Source: Arabidopsis thaliana (Eukaryota > Streptophyta > Magnoliopsida > Brassicales > Brassicaceae). From it: 64,000 bases of DNA. Shown one piece after another: positions 1-10,606 of this stretch; the stretch's first letter is position 1, and every line of letters starts with the position of its first letter. The notes beneath the pieces are model-generated. The model saw only the letters and a list, made by a program, of their open reading frames with translations, was not told the origin of the DNA and searched no databases. The DNA lies in assembly GCF_000001735.4 (NCBI RefSeq), contig NC_003074.8, forward strand, positions 8,122,101 through 8,186,100. Reading direction: 5' to 3'. The translations under genes and the position numbers were made by a program.

Positions 1-612
1 CTATTCAGTCATAAAAAAGAACAAAAGATTGATCCGAAACGATAACGGAATAATACCCATATATATGCTAACGAAGGAGCCTCCTATCCTAGCCTACCAA
101 AAGTAGAAGAAACTGAATCAAATCTAATTCCATTTTCTTAGAAAACTAACTCCGAACAAAGTTGAGAACACAATTTATTAAAAAAAAAATGAATATGTTG
201 TTTGGTCAACATTAGTCAATGCCAGATTTTGATGATCGAAACATCAAAGTATGATGATTATGGTGTTGGCAACATTACTTATGTTTGTTCGTGTATGTCT
301 GTATGTGATGTCAATACTTCGTATAACTAACGAGACATTTTTAAAATTTGCATGTGTGACAATGTGTTCGGTTGTACTTCGTGTAGCTGATAAACATTTT
401 TCCAATATTAAATGGTAGCCAATTTAAACGGGAACACCAAACTCGGAATGCACGAAACACACCAAAACACCCAAATATTAAGCAACACATGCTATGGCAA
501 ATATCTTCTATGAGCTTACAACAGATTTTCTTAGTAGCAAATAATAGCTAAAATTTATGCTTATCATTCATTGATAGGCTAGCTATCTTAAACTCCAAAA
601 GTTAAAACTAAA
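1..612. other. 3' flank of the cyclophilin gene, no gene seen
   Basis: AT-rich sequence with no supported reading frame. It lies downstream of the minus-strand cyclophilin stop codon, so the part nearest 612 should be its 3' UTR. I see no transposon ends or RNA gene. Confidence 0.5.
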
Positions 613-1311
613 TTAAACGAACCAAGACCAAAAACACATCAAAACCATGCAAGCAACAACTATATTTATAAGATAATATCTTTCAGATCTATCATCTGAA
701 AGCCCACCGCAGTCCGCAATCACCACGGGCTTGTTATCCTTTGCTGTTTTAATTATGACCTCCTTCTCAATGTTCTTCATAAGATAACATCTTTCTGACC
801 TATAATCTGAAAGCTCACCGCAGTCCGCGATCACCACAGGCTTTGAAGGCGTCCTTGTTGTCGTAGTTATGACCTCCTTCTCAATGTTCCTCATAAGATC
901 CAATCCTTCAACAACTTTGCCGATCACAACGTGATCACCGTCCACTTGCAAGCCATAGTCCTTCATGTGGATTTGGAACTGAGATCCGTTGGAGTCGGCC
1001 ATGGAGATGATACCTGGACCGTCTTCGTGGTTCAAGATAAAGTACTCGTCGTCTAATTCTTCGCTGTGGATGGGTTCGTTTTCGAAGATGATATCTCCTC
1101 CACACCACATGAGATCGGGAACAATATGGTCGAAGGTTGATCCTTTGTAGTGGATTGGTTTACCACACTTTCCGATGCCTCTCTCGCCGGTACACAGACC
1201 CCTGAAGTTCTCCGCCGTCCGTGGAGTCAAGTCAGCGAAGAGCTCTATCACGATCCGACCAGCGGGTTTGCCATCCACGGTCAAATCAAAGAAAACTTTA
1301 GGGTTAGCCAT
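613..1311 (-). CDS. CYP26-1: Divergent cyclophilin with duplicated C-terminus and hydrophobic tail
   Basis: Single-exon gene of 232 codons. The cyclophilin fold is clear: KVFFDLTVDGKPAGRIVIEL at residues 5-24, RTAENFRGLCTGE at 31-43, and GDHVVIGKVVEGLD at 125-138. Cyclophilins catalyse peptidyl-prolyl cis-trans isomerisation, but most active-site residues are changed here. The catalytic Arg (human CypA Arg55) is His62, Phe60 is Leu67, Gln63 is Cys70, Phe113 is Gln113 and Trp121 is probably Gln122. Met61, Gln111 and His126 are kept. Activity is therefore doubtful. After the normal end at CGELSD (residues 164-169) the last ~35 residues are repeated, and a hydrophobic stretch at 213-232 could be a C-terminal membrane anchor. 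I recall this as At3g22920 (CYP26-1), annotated as protein coding. A decaying paralogue is the alternative reading. Confidence 0.9.
   Translation of the reverse strand: MANPKVFFDLTVDGKPAGRIVIELFADLTPRTAENFRGLCTGERGIGKCGKPIHYKGSTFDHIVPDLMWCGGDIIFENEPIHSEELDDEYFILNHEDGPGIISMADSNGSQFQIHMKDYGLQVDGDHVVIGKVVEGLDLMRNIEKEVITTTTRTPSKPVVIADCGELSDYRSERCYLMKNIEKEVIIKTAKDNKPVVIADCGGLSDDRSERYYLINIVVACMVLMCFWSWFV
671..893 (-). repeat. Tandem duplication of the cyclophilin 3' coding end
   Basis: Segments 671-780 and 782-893 are diverged direct copies. Each encodes LM(K/R)NIEKEVI, then KPVVIADCG, then LSD(D/Y)RSERxYL. The duplication kept the frame, so the protein reads through both copies into a new hydrophobic tail. 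Confidence 0.9.
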
Positions 1312-1332
1312 TGTCGGAGAGAAATCTAGTAT

Positions 1333-1364
1333 TAGGGTTTCTATGGTTTAGCACAATTTTTATA
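1333..1364 (-). promoter_or_regulatory. Cyclophilin core promoter: telo-box and TATA-like element
   Basis: On the minus strand a TATAAAAA stretch (1357-1364) lies about 45 nt upstream of the ATG, and an AAACCCTAA telo-box-like motif (about 1333-1342) lies between them. The position fits a core promoter with a very short leader. This is inference from motif and spacing only. Confidence 0.45.
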
Positions 1365-2185
1365 ACGTAAATACCATAATGGAGCAAATAGTTCTTATAT
1401 ATCAATAATATAGATTTTCCTTGTACAATTGCTATTTAGTTTAGGAAAACTAAATCCAACAGTTGAAGGGCTTTATAAGCCCAATAAAGAAAAAAAATCT
1501 TTAAGTAATGTTAAAAACTTAAAATTCAGAGAAACTTGCTAGTCAATAATAACAATTTCATATTGGATAATTAAAGCCCAAGTATTTGTGAATCCATCTC
1601 TTTTTATACAGTACTTTCGATCACCAAAAAAAAAGAAGTGATGAAGAATATATTCATCCAAATCATATCTCTAGTTCTTATTATTTTAGTATGGTTGAAC
1701 TCAATGATATGATAGTATATATATTTAGATCACATGTAAATCTAAAACAAATTAGTGGGGAAAGAACTAGTAAAATTTATTTTACATCAATTTTGTAGTT
1801 GTAACTGAAATTGTATAAATAGCGGTTGTATAATGCTAAACCTGGTTGGGCTTGGTATATTTCAGCCCATTGGTCCATACTGGTTGGTTATAATTTGTAA
1901 ATGGCTTATTCGTTGATTATATTCGGCTATTCGTCTCATAGAAGCATATATATCTCTTGGTCAAAGTCACGCACTAAAATTTGGACAAACTTCACATCGA
2001 CTGAAAGAAACACACTATACATCAGATACATAGTAAGAATCCACACGCCTAAAAGAAAAATCTACTTGTTCAATTGAATATAAAAGCTTAAGATTAATTT
2101 ATAATGCGATATTCCGAAAAAAGAAGAAGGATTAAACAAATTTATAAAAGATAATACAATGAAGAGTAAAAATGATTAGGATTTT
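1365..2185. other. Spacer between cyclophilin and CML11
   Basis: Both flanking genes are on the minus strand, so this holds the cyclophilin upstream region and the CML11 3' UTR. The text is AT-rich with no supported ORF. Site II-like GGGCT and AGCCCA words occur near 1848-1876. Confidence 0.4.
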
Positions 2186-3657
2186 TTAACCATTGATCAT
2201 CATCATCCTGACAAATTCATCATAATTGACTTGGCCATCACCATCCAAATCTGCCTCTTTTATCATTTGATCAACCTCTTCATCTGTTAGCTTCTCCCCA
2301 AGATTAATCATCACATGCCTCAACTGTAATTATATATCAAAATTACAAAGATTATAGAATTACTATCTACTAATGATGTTTATTGTTAAGCATGGATCAT
2401 GGCCAATGCATAAGATATCGTCCGTCGAATAGTTTTTGTAGATAAATAAATCTATGAAATTCAGAAACAAAAAGATAGGGAAAAAAGAGCAACTCTAACT
2501 AAATTGTAAAAATAAATGTAATAGATGAATACTAGTCTTTGTTGAGTTCTTATATTCCAAGAGCAAAAATGTTGAACTATATATTCGAACGAAAATGCAT
2601 GATTAAGAAGAAGAAACTGGGTGTGAAAGTATAAACATATTATTTACGCTTAAGTGAGACATATGCTCTGCCCAATAAACCAATAGAATCATAAACACAT
2701 TTTACTAAATGTTATCAATATTTTTAAATATTTCTTTTGACCTCGTTATCTCCAAAAAGTCATAATGCCAGCTAGCTCGAAGCCTCAAACAATTTAGCTT
2801 TTTACGACACAAGACACTTTTCAATTAATTAAGAAAAACATAATTAGCCATATCTTGTTGTCATTTTCTGCTCCAAGTTATGAATAAGACACATAAAGGA
2901 TCTCTTGTAAAACTCGAAATATCGTCTAGACTTGTGATCTGATGTTTTCATTAATTCAAAAGATTCTAACCTTGATTTAGCTATCAATTTGTTGTCATTT
3001 TCTAACTAAATGCACAATTGTTGATAAAAATAAGAAAATACATAAATCTAAATTCCGAGCTTGTGTTCTACTCAACTCAAGTAAAATAAAAAATTAATAC
3101 TATTTGTTTTTTGAAAAATTGGTTCATGTAACGAAACTAGACAAAATAATACTACAATCAGTTAACACATAAGTAACATACTCCTTTTTATGCTTCCAAT
3201 CATTAATTAAAGGAGTATTAGTATGAATTAGAATTAAGAGAAGAAAGAGTAAATTATTTGCTTACCTCACTGGCAGAGATGTAACCATTTTGGTCTTTGT
3301 CAAACACTTTGAATGCTTCTTTCAGCTCTTCATCTGCATCAGTTTCCTATAACCACAAAAAAACAAAAAAAAAACAATCAATATATGTTAAAAACAAATA
3401 TGCTTCATTGATGTAACATTTTAGAATTGAACCTGGAGTTGGTTAGCCATGAGGTTGAGAAACTCCGAAAATTCGATGGTGCCGTTGCCATCGGAGTCGA
3501 TCTCAGTGATCATATCTTGAAGTTCTTGCTCGGTAGGGTTCTGATCCAATGAGCGGATCACAGTGGCAAGTTCATCAGCAGTGATGCATCCATCACCATC
3601 TTTGTCGAATAGACAAAAAGCCTCTTTGAACTCCATTATCTGTTCTTGCGTCAGTTC

Positions 3658-3722
<65 letters not shown>

Positions 3723-3735
3723 GAATTTCTTCCAT
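2186..3735 (-). CDS. CML11: Calmodulin-like protein CML11 with polyglutamine head
   Basis: Three exons (3433-3735, 3266-3346, 2186-2323) with GT-AG borders join to 522 nt, 173 residues, the length I recall for CML11 (At3g22930). The protein is a Ca2+ sensor with four EF-hand loops at residues 44-55, 80-91, 117-128 and 153-164. Each begins with Asp, has Gly at position 6 and ends with Glu, so all four should bind Ca2+. From residue 27 on it is close to calmodulin. The N-terminus MEEI plus 22 Gln precedes EF1 and is not part of the calmodulin fold. A prenylation motif is absent (it ends MMMING). The leader is rich in CT repeats. Confidence 0.97.
3658..3723 (-). repeat. Pure CAA microsatellite encoding Gln22 in CML11
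   Basis: Twenty-two uninterrupted TTG units on the plus strand read as CAA codons on the gene strand. A pure in-frame trinucleotide repeat of this length is prone to length change between accessions. Confidence 0.98.
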
Positions 3736-3764
3736 CCAATTAAAACTTGCTTAGTAGTCTTCTT

Positions 3765-3813
3765 CAGAGAGAAAAGAGAAGAGAAGAGAAGAGAAGAGAA
3801 GAGAAGAGAGAGA
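3765..3813. repeat. GA-rich microsatellite in the CML11 leader
   Basis: Repeated GAGAA units followed by GA dinucleotides lie 30-78 nt upstream of the CML11 ATG. On the transcript strand this is a TTCTC/CT tract, common in Arabidopsis core promoters and 5' leaders. Confidence 0.9.
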
Positions 3814-6800
3814 GCTGAAAAGCTTTGAAGTGCTTCAACTCTCATTCTGTTTTCTTATTTGTAGAAGTCTTTGCGACTTTCTTGCTTTGGACTCATTCAC
3901 CTTTTTCCACTTCTTTTCATTAAAAGTTATATTGCACAAATTATTGGAAATAAAATACTGGAGTGGCATTTTCGTAAATAAAATTATTCTTTTTGCCATG
4001 CTGAAATTAAATAATAATGGCATTCCTGTAATATTATTTTTCCTAACAAAGCAAATAAAGGATATTTTAGACCAAAATATTACTCATATAACTCACATTT
4101 TTGATATATCATTCTAGTAATTAAACCTAAAATATGGGTCTCCCTAGTAAATTTCCCAATTATTTATTTGGAATTTTAATTCCAGTCACATGATTCAAAA
4201 TATTATTTCCTTTAACAAAGTTTTATACGAACTTAGAGCTTTTTTTTTTTTTGAAAGGGATATTTTTAGGCTAACTAGTAATTTGATTGAAACTCTTTAA
4301 AAATTCTTTTTGTACTCGTAATATTATATATTTGTTTTCTTATTATACACGGCTAACTTGAAAGCCTTGAAGATCAGAATCACGTCAATATTCTTGAAAG
4401 TTACTATAGTGTGGTAAAAAAAAAAAAAAAACAATTTTTGTCGCACAAAATACATATAATACCAAGCAAAGACATTATGCAGATGGGTTGTGAATTGTCT
4501 TCTCTGTTTAAATAGTGTTATTTTACTATTTTTACGTAAATTTTTAAAATAAGAAAAAAACTTACAATTTTCTTTGTTACAATATTCAAACTAATTTTTC
4601 TTCTCTAAATAAATTAAAAATAGAGAAAAAATTTGAAATTTGATTTAAAAATACAAAATTACTTTTTGTGAAATGAAAGTAGAGTTTCAAAAACGATACT
4701 ATTTGTTTTGTGAAACCCAAGGAATAGACGAAGAGTATGTAGTAATTTGTTATAGTAAAAAAAAAAAAAAAAAATTATAAAAACATGAAGTATGTGTATA
4801 TGTAAAATAAATGGGTGTGGGTTTCAACAGCTGTAAGATAGATGACGAGGAGACAAAGAGCATTGAAATAGGTAGACCGAGCACTTGCGTTACGGGAAAA
4901 CGTGTCGATCTCTTTTATTCCTCAATTTAGTCATTTTCTTGATTTATTTTGAATAAATGTGTAATTTGATAAAACAACCATCATTTATTTAGAAGCAAAT
5001 CGTACTTTTTGAATCTTCTACACATATATATATATGTTGCCAAGAAAAATGTACATCTTGTGGTTAATCTGTTTCTTGTAATCTTATTTTCAGTTATTGC
5101 ATTATAATCTATAAATATAGTTCGACAGAAAGAAAAAAAATCCTAAGTTTCACAATTATAATTTTTACAAAATATTTTTTTTTAAAATGTACTTGATTAA
5201 TTGATTATGTAAGTTACATTTGAAATTGTATGAAGGTGTTGCAATTTGCAAAGTTCATCTAAGAATATTTTCATATTACTATTAATAGTTTGCGACTTTG
5301 TGTAGATAAAGACTTTTCTAATTAAATTAAAAGCTGACTCAGCTTCAACGAATCACACACCATTTTGTGTAGACTTTGCATAATGATACCGACATCTAAA
5401 TGCATGCTTAAACTTGTTGACTAAGCTGAATTGGCCGTGTCGCAAACAATCATTTAGGTTCTTAATCAAATTAGCCATTGTGGAAAAAAGACAGAATCTA
5501 ATGCGTAAGAGTGATTAAAACAATTCAGAATCTATCTGGACCAAAATCAGACACACAAAAAAAAAAAGACATTTTGATATGATTCAGTAATATTTCTACA
5601 TATGAAATACGTAAACCTGAAACAATTTCTTAACCCCTTTAACCTATTACCTATACAAAAGAGGAAATTAAGTTTATCTTTAAATTTGTCCAAAAAAAGA
5701 AGAAGTTAACTTCAACTCGGATAGGATTTCGAAGTGTTAAATGATCGCATTGAATCCTAAACTATTAGAATTTGAACCTCATATATTATGGTTTTATTTC
5801 TATACAAAATTTATGACTAAAATTCCAACTGTACAGGGATCTGGTGATTCCCAAGACCTAAATTCAATACTATTGAACTTTTCCTCCATCGCAACATGTT
5901 GACTTGACTAGAATGTAGATATTCGAAAATATTAAAGGGAGGAAATGATGCATACGATAACGATACGAATATACAATCATTTAAATGAGCAAGTTCTTTT
6001 TTTGATTGATATGGTCTTGATAGAACTTAGTGATTTAATAACTTTTGTACACAACAATTTAAATAATCAACCGTATTCTTGTTTACATGGTCTTGATATA
6101 ATTTAGTAATGCTAGCTTTATGGTACCATTATCATTACACTAACTATTACACAAGCTTACGTATAGTGTTTGGATGCGTTTTGATTTTGTAAAGTCAAAA
6201 GTGCTAAATGTAAAGTTGTATATGACCCAATTAATGTTATTGCTTTTAGTTTTGTCTTTTGTATTTGACCTTTTTTGTCCCGCAAAGATTATTGTAGATG
6301 TTGAATGGCATCTTTTAAGGGGTTGAAAACAATTTAATGCCGTATATATTAAGAAGGTACACTATAAATCGTACTAGTGTGTTTTTGAGTACACATTTAC
6401 ATAATGATGTGAAATAATAGTTAGATTTAGTTAGAGTACTTGTCATCTGAATTAGGGTTAAAATATGAGGTCTAACCTAATCCCAATCTGATCAAAGAGA
6501 CTGAAAAATGGGATTTTTTTGCCATTTAAATCTATATTATTTAGACCGGTTCATCATACAGTATATAGTTGGTTTACTCTCTATTTTAATGGCCATGGAC
6601 TCATGGACCTATTCACTGATTATTTCCTCATTAATCAATTTTGTCAAAACTTTTGGTTATGATTAGTTTGAAGTCAAAACATGTACTTTTCTTTTTTTAC
6701 AATGAAGACTATAAAAAAGAGCAACATCTATACAGTTTATGTTATACCGATTAGTTCTTAATGAGTATGAATAAAAATTTCGTCACTTAATGTTTATAAA

Positions 6801-7490
6801 TAGAAATGGAAAATATGATAAACAAATGAGAATTGTGATAGACGAAATTCTAAAAGTCGTCCAAATATTGTAGATGGATTTCGTGGTCCTTTGTACATAT
6901 CATGTTGACGTACGCAATTTAACACTATTTCATCATTTCTCTCTAGTTTTTTTTTTTCTTTTTTGGTTAATTCAAAAATGTCAAATTGACAATGAGAAGT
7001 GTGTGGTTCATCCGAATTGATCTCTCCTAATTTGATGTATATTCTATCAAATAAATAAACAATCGAATAATTAAATTATTTCAGTATCCAACAATTGATT
7101 TGTCTTTGGCCTTAATCTTTTTTTAGTGACTGAAATTAAAAATGGAAAGAAAACAGCTCGCACAGCTTGGTACGCGGTTTCACTCTTTTGTCACCCGTCC
7201 AAGATCTTAATGAGTGGTCGAGACTCAGAGATGGCATTACAGATTCATCATATGTAATATTGTACGGAGATTATTGCTATAAAGATTGATAAATCAAACG
7301 TAGTTTCGTTCTCTTGAAAAGGTTATAGAAACTGACATTGTCAGTCGAATACTAGCTGACCCACCATGCCACCAAGTAACTCTATTTTTCTTTGAAATTG
7401 CAATTTTGATTGTTAAATGTGGTTTATGTTTATGCTTATAAACAAAGAACAGTCGTTTAATGACCAAAAATAACACAGTGAAGAAAGCCA
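3814..7490. other. CML11 upstream spacer, AT-rich, no gene recognised
   Basis: About 3.7 kb rich in A/T runs, with poly-A tracts near 4417 and 4758. The ORFs here are short, AT-biased and carry no recognisable domain. CML11 promoter elements should lie at its left end and F-box gene promoter elements at its right end. Confidence 0.5.
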
Positions 7491-7493
7491 TAA

Positions 7494-7524
7494 TGGGCCG
7501 TTAAACATTTGGTATACAGGCCCA
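7494..7524 (+). promoter_or_regulatory. Paired site II elements of the F-box gene
   Basis: TGGGCC at 7494-7499 and GGCCCA at 7519-7524 form a pair of site II motifs (TGGGCY), often found near start sites of plant housekeeping genes. They lie about 100-150 nt before the original start codons at 7620 and 7647 and are now cut off from most of the coding region by the transposon. Confidence 0.5.
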
Positions 7525-7619
7525 TTAACCTTTAATCGACCTTCCTCGTTTACAACTTTTCCTCTTCGTCTCTGTGAATTCTCTGAACCCTACCAAACAA
7601 ACTCCAATTCGTGTAAAAA

Positions 7620-7715
7620 ATGAAACTTGCTCGTCAGATTGAAGCAATGACGATCTCTCATCTTCCAACGGAGTTGTTAGGCCAAGTCCAACGCCACGGG
7701 AAAACGTTAAAATAA
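7620..7715 (+). pseudogene. Detached 5' coding end of the F-box gene
   Basis: In-frame ATGs at 7620 and 7647 open a frame ending TISHLPTELL at 7679, the usual start of plant F-box proteins. The Harbinger-type element begins at 7680. Reading on into the element adds 11 codons and stops at 7713-7715. The next gene codons (LEEILSRLPL) are found after the element at 9374, in the same frame once the element and one TTA copy are removed. Confidence 0.88.
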
Positions 7716-8168
7716 CGTGGGCATGTTTACTTTTTCACTCCAATCAGACAGTATAATTTGCACTATAATAGTGTGATTCTCTTTTTTTTACAGTGTAACA
7801 CTATATTTGGTGCACTATTATAGCCACGGCAAATATTAAAATAATAATTTTTTCTTTTGTGTTAACATTATTATATATTAAAATAGCTTATTTAGTTATA
7901 ATAGATTATATATGATTTGTAATGAGATTTAAGTAATCTAACTAAGGCTTGTAACTAAAAAATAATTTATAAGTACTATTTTTGTAATCTTTAATGTAAT
8001 AAAATGATGGATTAGTAGAAAATATTAAAACTAATACCGAAGTTGATTGAAAATACAATAAAATAAATTATACATTTATAACATAATTAAAAAATTTAAA
8101 CCACACAAACATAAAAACTAAATGCAACGAGATATGTTTTAAAAACATAACAAAAGCTTCACAAATGG

Positions 8169-8750
8169 TTAAGGAAAATTATTTCCGGTTCCGCTAAGAT
8201 AATTATAATATTGGGTAAAATCTTCTTGGTTATTTGGTGATCTTTGGTCTTCACCTTGATCCGGTTCTCCTTGAACTTGTTTTCCATGAAATGGACTTTC
8301 TTGATAATGAGATGCTCGATATTGAGATCCATGATATTGGGAGCCTTCACCATCTTCTTCATGTTGGTTTGTTTGCGCTCTTTTTTCCAAAATTCTTTTT
8401 CTCTCATTTTCAATATATGCACGAGAGGATGGATCAGTTATAGAATTCAAATCTGCAAATAATATTTTATTCTCTTCTTTCATTCTAGCTACCTCGATCT
8501 TCTGCCTTTGAATTTCATTTCTTTCAGAAGTACCTTTAGTAATAGCTTTGATAAGTTTATCATTTTGCTCCAAAAGTTGTTTAAACTGTTCTTCAGATTG
8601 TTGTTTTCGCTTTGCTTTTTTCAAACTCATAGGCCTTGAAGATAAACTAAAATTGGCATCTTCACTATCCATATTTAGATCAATTGAATTCATACCAGGG
8701 GAAGGTGATGACTCGGTATTGATTGAAAATGATGAAGATGACGTAACGGG
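8169..8750 (-). pseudogene. Harbinger accessory protein (Myb/NAM-associated type), C-terminal part
   Basis: The minus frame reads about 194 residues: a Ser-rich acidic stretch, SLSSRPMSLKKAKRKQQ, a charged helical region (EQFKQLLEQNDKLIKAI, then RQKIEVARMKEENKI), and a Gln/His-rich tail. This matches the C-terminal domain of the second protein of plant PIF/Harbinger elements, whose N-terminal Myb/SANT-like DNA-binding domain is missing. The frame to the right of about 8750 is antisense of the transposase piece and not real coding sequence. The role in intact elements is helping the transposase enter the nucleus and bind the ends. Confidence 0.75.
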
Positions 8751-8754
8751 GCCA

Positions 8755-9030
8755 TCACGCTTATGGAATAAAACAATATTACATGATATAATGACATCTT
8801 GTATCATAATGCATAATATGATCATCGAAGATGAGCGTGATATTGATGCACCAATTGAAGAACGGGTCGAAGTTCCAATTGAAGAAGTTGAGATGACGGG
8901 TGATGATGATACTCGATTTCAAGAATTTTTGGCTCGGCACCGACAAATTAAAGACCGAGAAGCTCATATTGAACTTAGAAATGCTTTAATTAAACATTTG
9001 TGGTCGCAATATACTAATTCTGAGAATTAG
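8755..9030 (+). pseudogene. Harbinger transposase C-terminal fragment
   Basis: The plus frame reads LWNKTILHDIMTSCIIMHNM, then IEDERD, FLARHRQIKDREAH and a terminal HLWSQYTNSEN before the stop at 9028-9030. IIMHNMIIEDERD is the hallmark end of plant Harbinger DDE transposases. Only about 90 residues remain, and the Asp residues of the catalytic triad lie in the deleted part. There is no start of its own. Confidence 0.85.
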
Positions 9031-9367
9031 TACGATGTAATTTATTTTTATTATGTTTGGTTTATCGATTGTAATATTATATTAATTAATGAAGAATAAA
9101 ATAATATGTTGTGTTTAATTAAATAATATGTTGTGTTTCTTTATTTTGTATTAAATTTGTTTAATGTAATAATTTGTTGTCTAACATTTGTTTCAATATT
9201 ATTAAGTATTTTTAAAGTATTCATATTTTAGGTTAATAATATAATAATAGAGAATAGTATTTTTAGTGTGACTTTTGGTGTTGTGGTTGGAGATGAAAAA
9301 GAATTTAGTGTGAAAATCACACCAAATATAGTGTTATTCTAACACAATTTTAGTGTTGTGGTTGGAG

Positions 9368-10606
9368 ATGCCCTTAGAAGAGATACTCTCAAGACTTCCA
9401 TTGAAGTCTACGAGAGCAGTGAGATCGACTTGCAAAAAGTGGGACTCTTTATTCAAAAATCGGAGCTTTATTAGTAAAGCAGCAGCAGCAAGAGAAGGAG
9501 AGTCTCAGATGGTCGTGTTGATGGATCACAATCTTCATTTAGTGAGCTTCTTCTTCGGCAGTGATACTTCTGTAGAGATTAAAGGTAAACGTATTTGTCT
9601 AAACGACGATTCAGATTCAGAACAAGTCAAGATATCTCAAGTTTTTCACTGTGAGGGTTTGTTGTTATGTATCTTGAAAGATGATAACTTTAGTCTTGTT
9701 GTTTGGAACCCGTATTGGGGACAAACAAGGTGGATCAAACCCAGATGTTCTTTCGAAATACCCCAGGGATGTGACATGTACAGGTACGCTATTGGATACG
9801 ACAACAAGAGACGCAACCACAAGATCTTGAGGTTTATAGATTATGAATTCCATTACCCTCGAGACAACGTTGTTTTGTGGTATGAAATCTATGATTTTGA
9901 GTCTGATTTATGGACGACTCTTGATGTTACTACTCCACATTGGTTGATAAATTGTGGTAACCGTGGTGTTACTCTCAAGGGAAACACTTACTGGTGTGCT
10001 AAAAAAAGGAACTCTGACCTTTTTCTCAATGCTGATCATATAATCTGTTTTGATTTCACAAGTGAGAGGTTTGGTCCGCTTCTGCTTTTGCCGTTTAGTG
10101 ATTTGGATGGTGTTGTTACTCTAGCTTGTGTTAGAGAGGAGAAGCTTGCGGCTTTAGTTTGTCACGAGGATGTTGTTGAGGTTTGGATTACGATTAAGAT
10201 TGAGGCCAATGAGGTATTGTGGAGCAAGTTCTTGACAGTGAATGTTGATTTGGGTGATGAGATTCCGAGTTCACTGACATATGGTAGTTTTTTCATCGAC
10301 GAGGAGAAGAAAGTTGCTATGATTTTTGATAAAACTTTGGATCGCGGCGACACAGTTCACATCATGGGAGAGGCTGGATATGGTGGACAAGTTGATCTCG
10401 GAGAACCGGTTAATAAAAGACGTTGCCCACTTGTGTGCTCTTATGTTCCGAGTTTAGTGCAAATCAAGAAACCTGCAGGATTCCAAAGGAAACAGCAAAG
10501 CAAGTTAGAAAAGCGTCAATATGTTCGAAACATATCGAAACTTCGCGCACTTAAAACCCAAAGTTCTTGGACATTAAGTATGTCACTTGAATGTCATCAA
10601 CAGTAA
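9368..10606 (+). CDS. F-box protein with FBA domain, N-terminally remade by a transposon
   Basis: Intronless, 412 residues from ATG 9368, by recall the putative F-box protein At3g22940. Residues 2-40 carry the F-box remainder PLEEILSRLPLKSTRAVRST and KKWDSLFKNRSF, which would bind SKP1/ASK in an SCF ubiquitin ligase. The F-box-associated region includes VFHCEGLLLCIL, LVVWNPYWGQTRW, YAIGYDNKRRNHKILRF and GNTYWCAKK, typical of the large Arabidopsis FBA family that binds substrates. The ATG and Pro codon belong to the terminal inverted repeat of the inserted element. The native first ~11-20 codons are at 7620-7679, so the first F-box helix is shortened by the residues before LEEIL. No downstream frameshift is seen. 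Expression without its old promoter is uncertain. Confidence 0.85.
   Translation: MPLEEILSRLPLKSTRAVRSTCKKWDSLFKNRSFISKAAAAREGESQMVVLMDHNLHLVSFFFGSDTSVEIKGKRICLNDDSDSEQVKISQVFHCEGLLLCILKDDNFSLVVWNPYWGQTRWIKPRCSFEIPQGCDMYRYAIGYDNKRRNHKILRFIDYEFHYPRDNVVLWYEIYDFESDLWTTLDVTTPHWLINCGNRGVTLKGNTYWCAKKRNSDLFLNADHIICFDFTSERFGPLLLLPFSDLDGVVTLACVREEKLAALVCHEDVVEVWITIKIEANEVLWSKFLTVNVDLGDEIPSSLTYGSFFIDEEKKVAMIFDKTLDRGDTVHIMGEAGYGGQVDLGEPVNKRRCPLVCSYVPSLVQIKKPAGFQRKQQSKLEKRQYVRNISKLRALKTQSSWTLSMSLECHQQ

Larger units (their letters stand above)
7680..9373. mobile_element. PIF/Harbinger-type transposon, internally deleted
   Basis: A 1,694 bp insertion flanked by the 3-bp target duplication TTA (7677-7679 and 9374-9376), the TWA type used by PIF/Harbinger elements. 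The right tip read inward is GGGCATCTCCAACCACAAC. The left tip GGCCAAGTCCAACGCCAC is an imperfect match. Further in, both ends share CACTATATTTGGTG in inverted orientation. Inside are the C-terminal parts of the two typical proteins in divergent orientation, joined near 8750, so both N-terminal halves are gone. The element cannot encode a working transposase and may move only if supplied in trans. Confidence 0.9.

Noticed and set aside
3646-3845. ORFs of poly-Leu and poly-Asn over the CML11 repeat
   Set aside because: They are other-frame and other-strand readings of the CAA repeat and GA-rich leader; the calmodulin frame is the real one.
8548-8750. Left part of the 160-codon plus-strand ORF in the transposon
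   Set aside because: It is antisense to the accessory protein frame; only the part from about 8755 is transposase.
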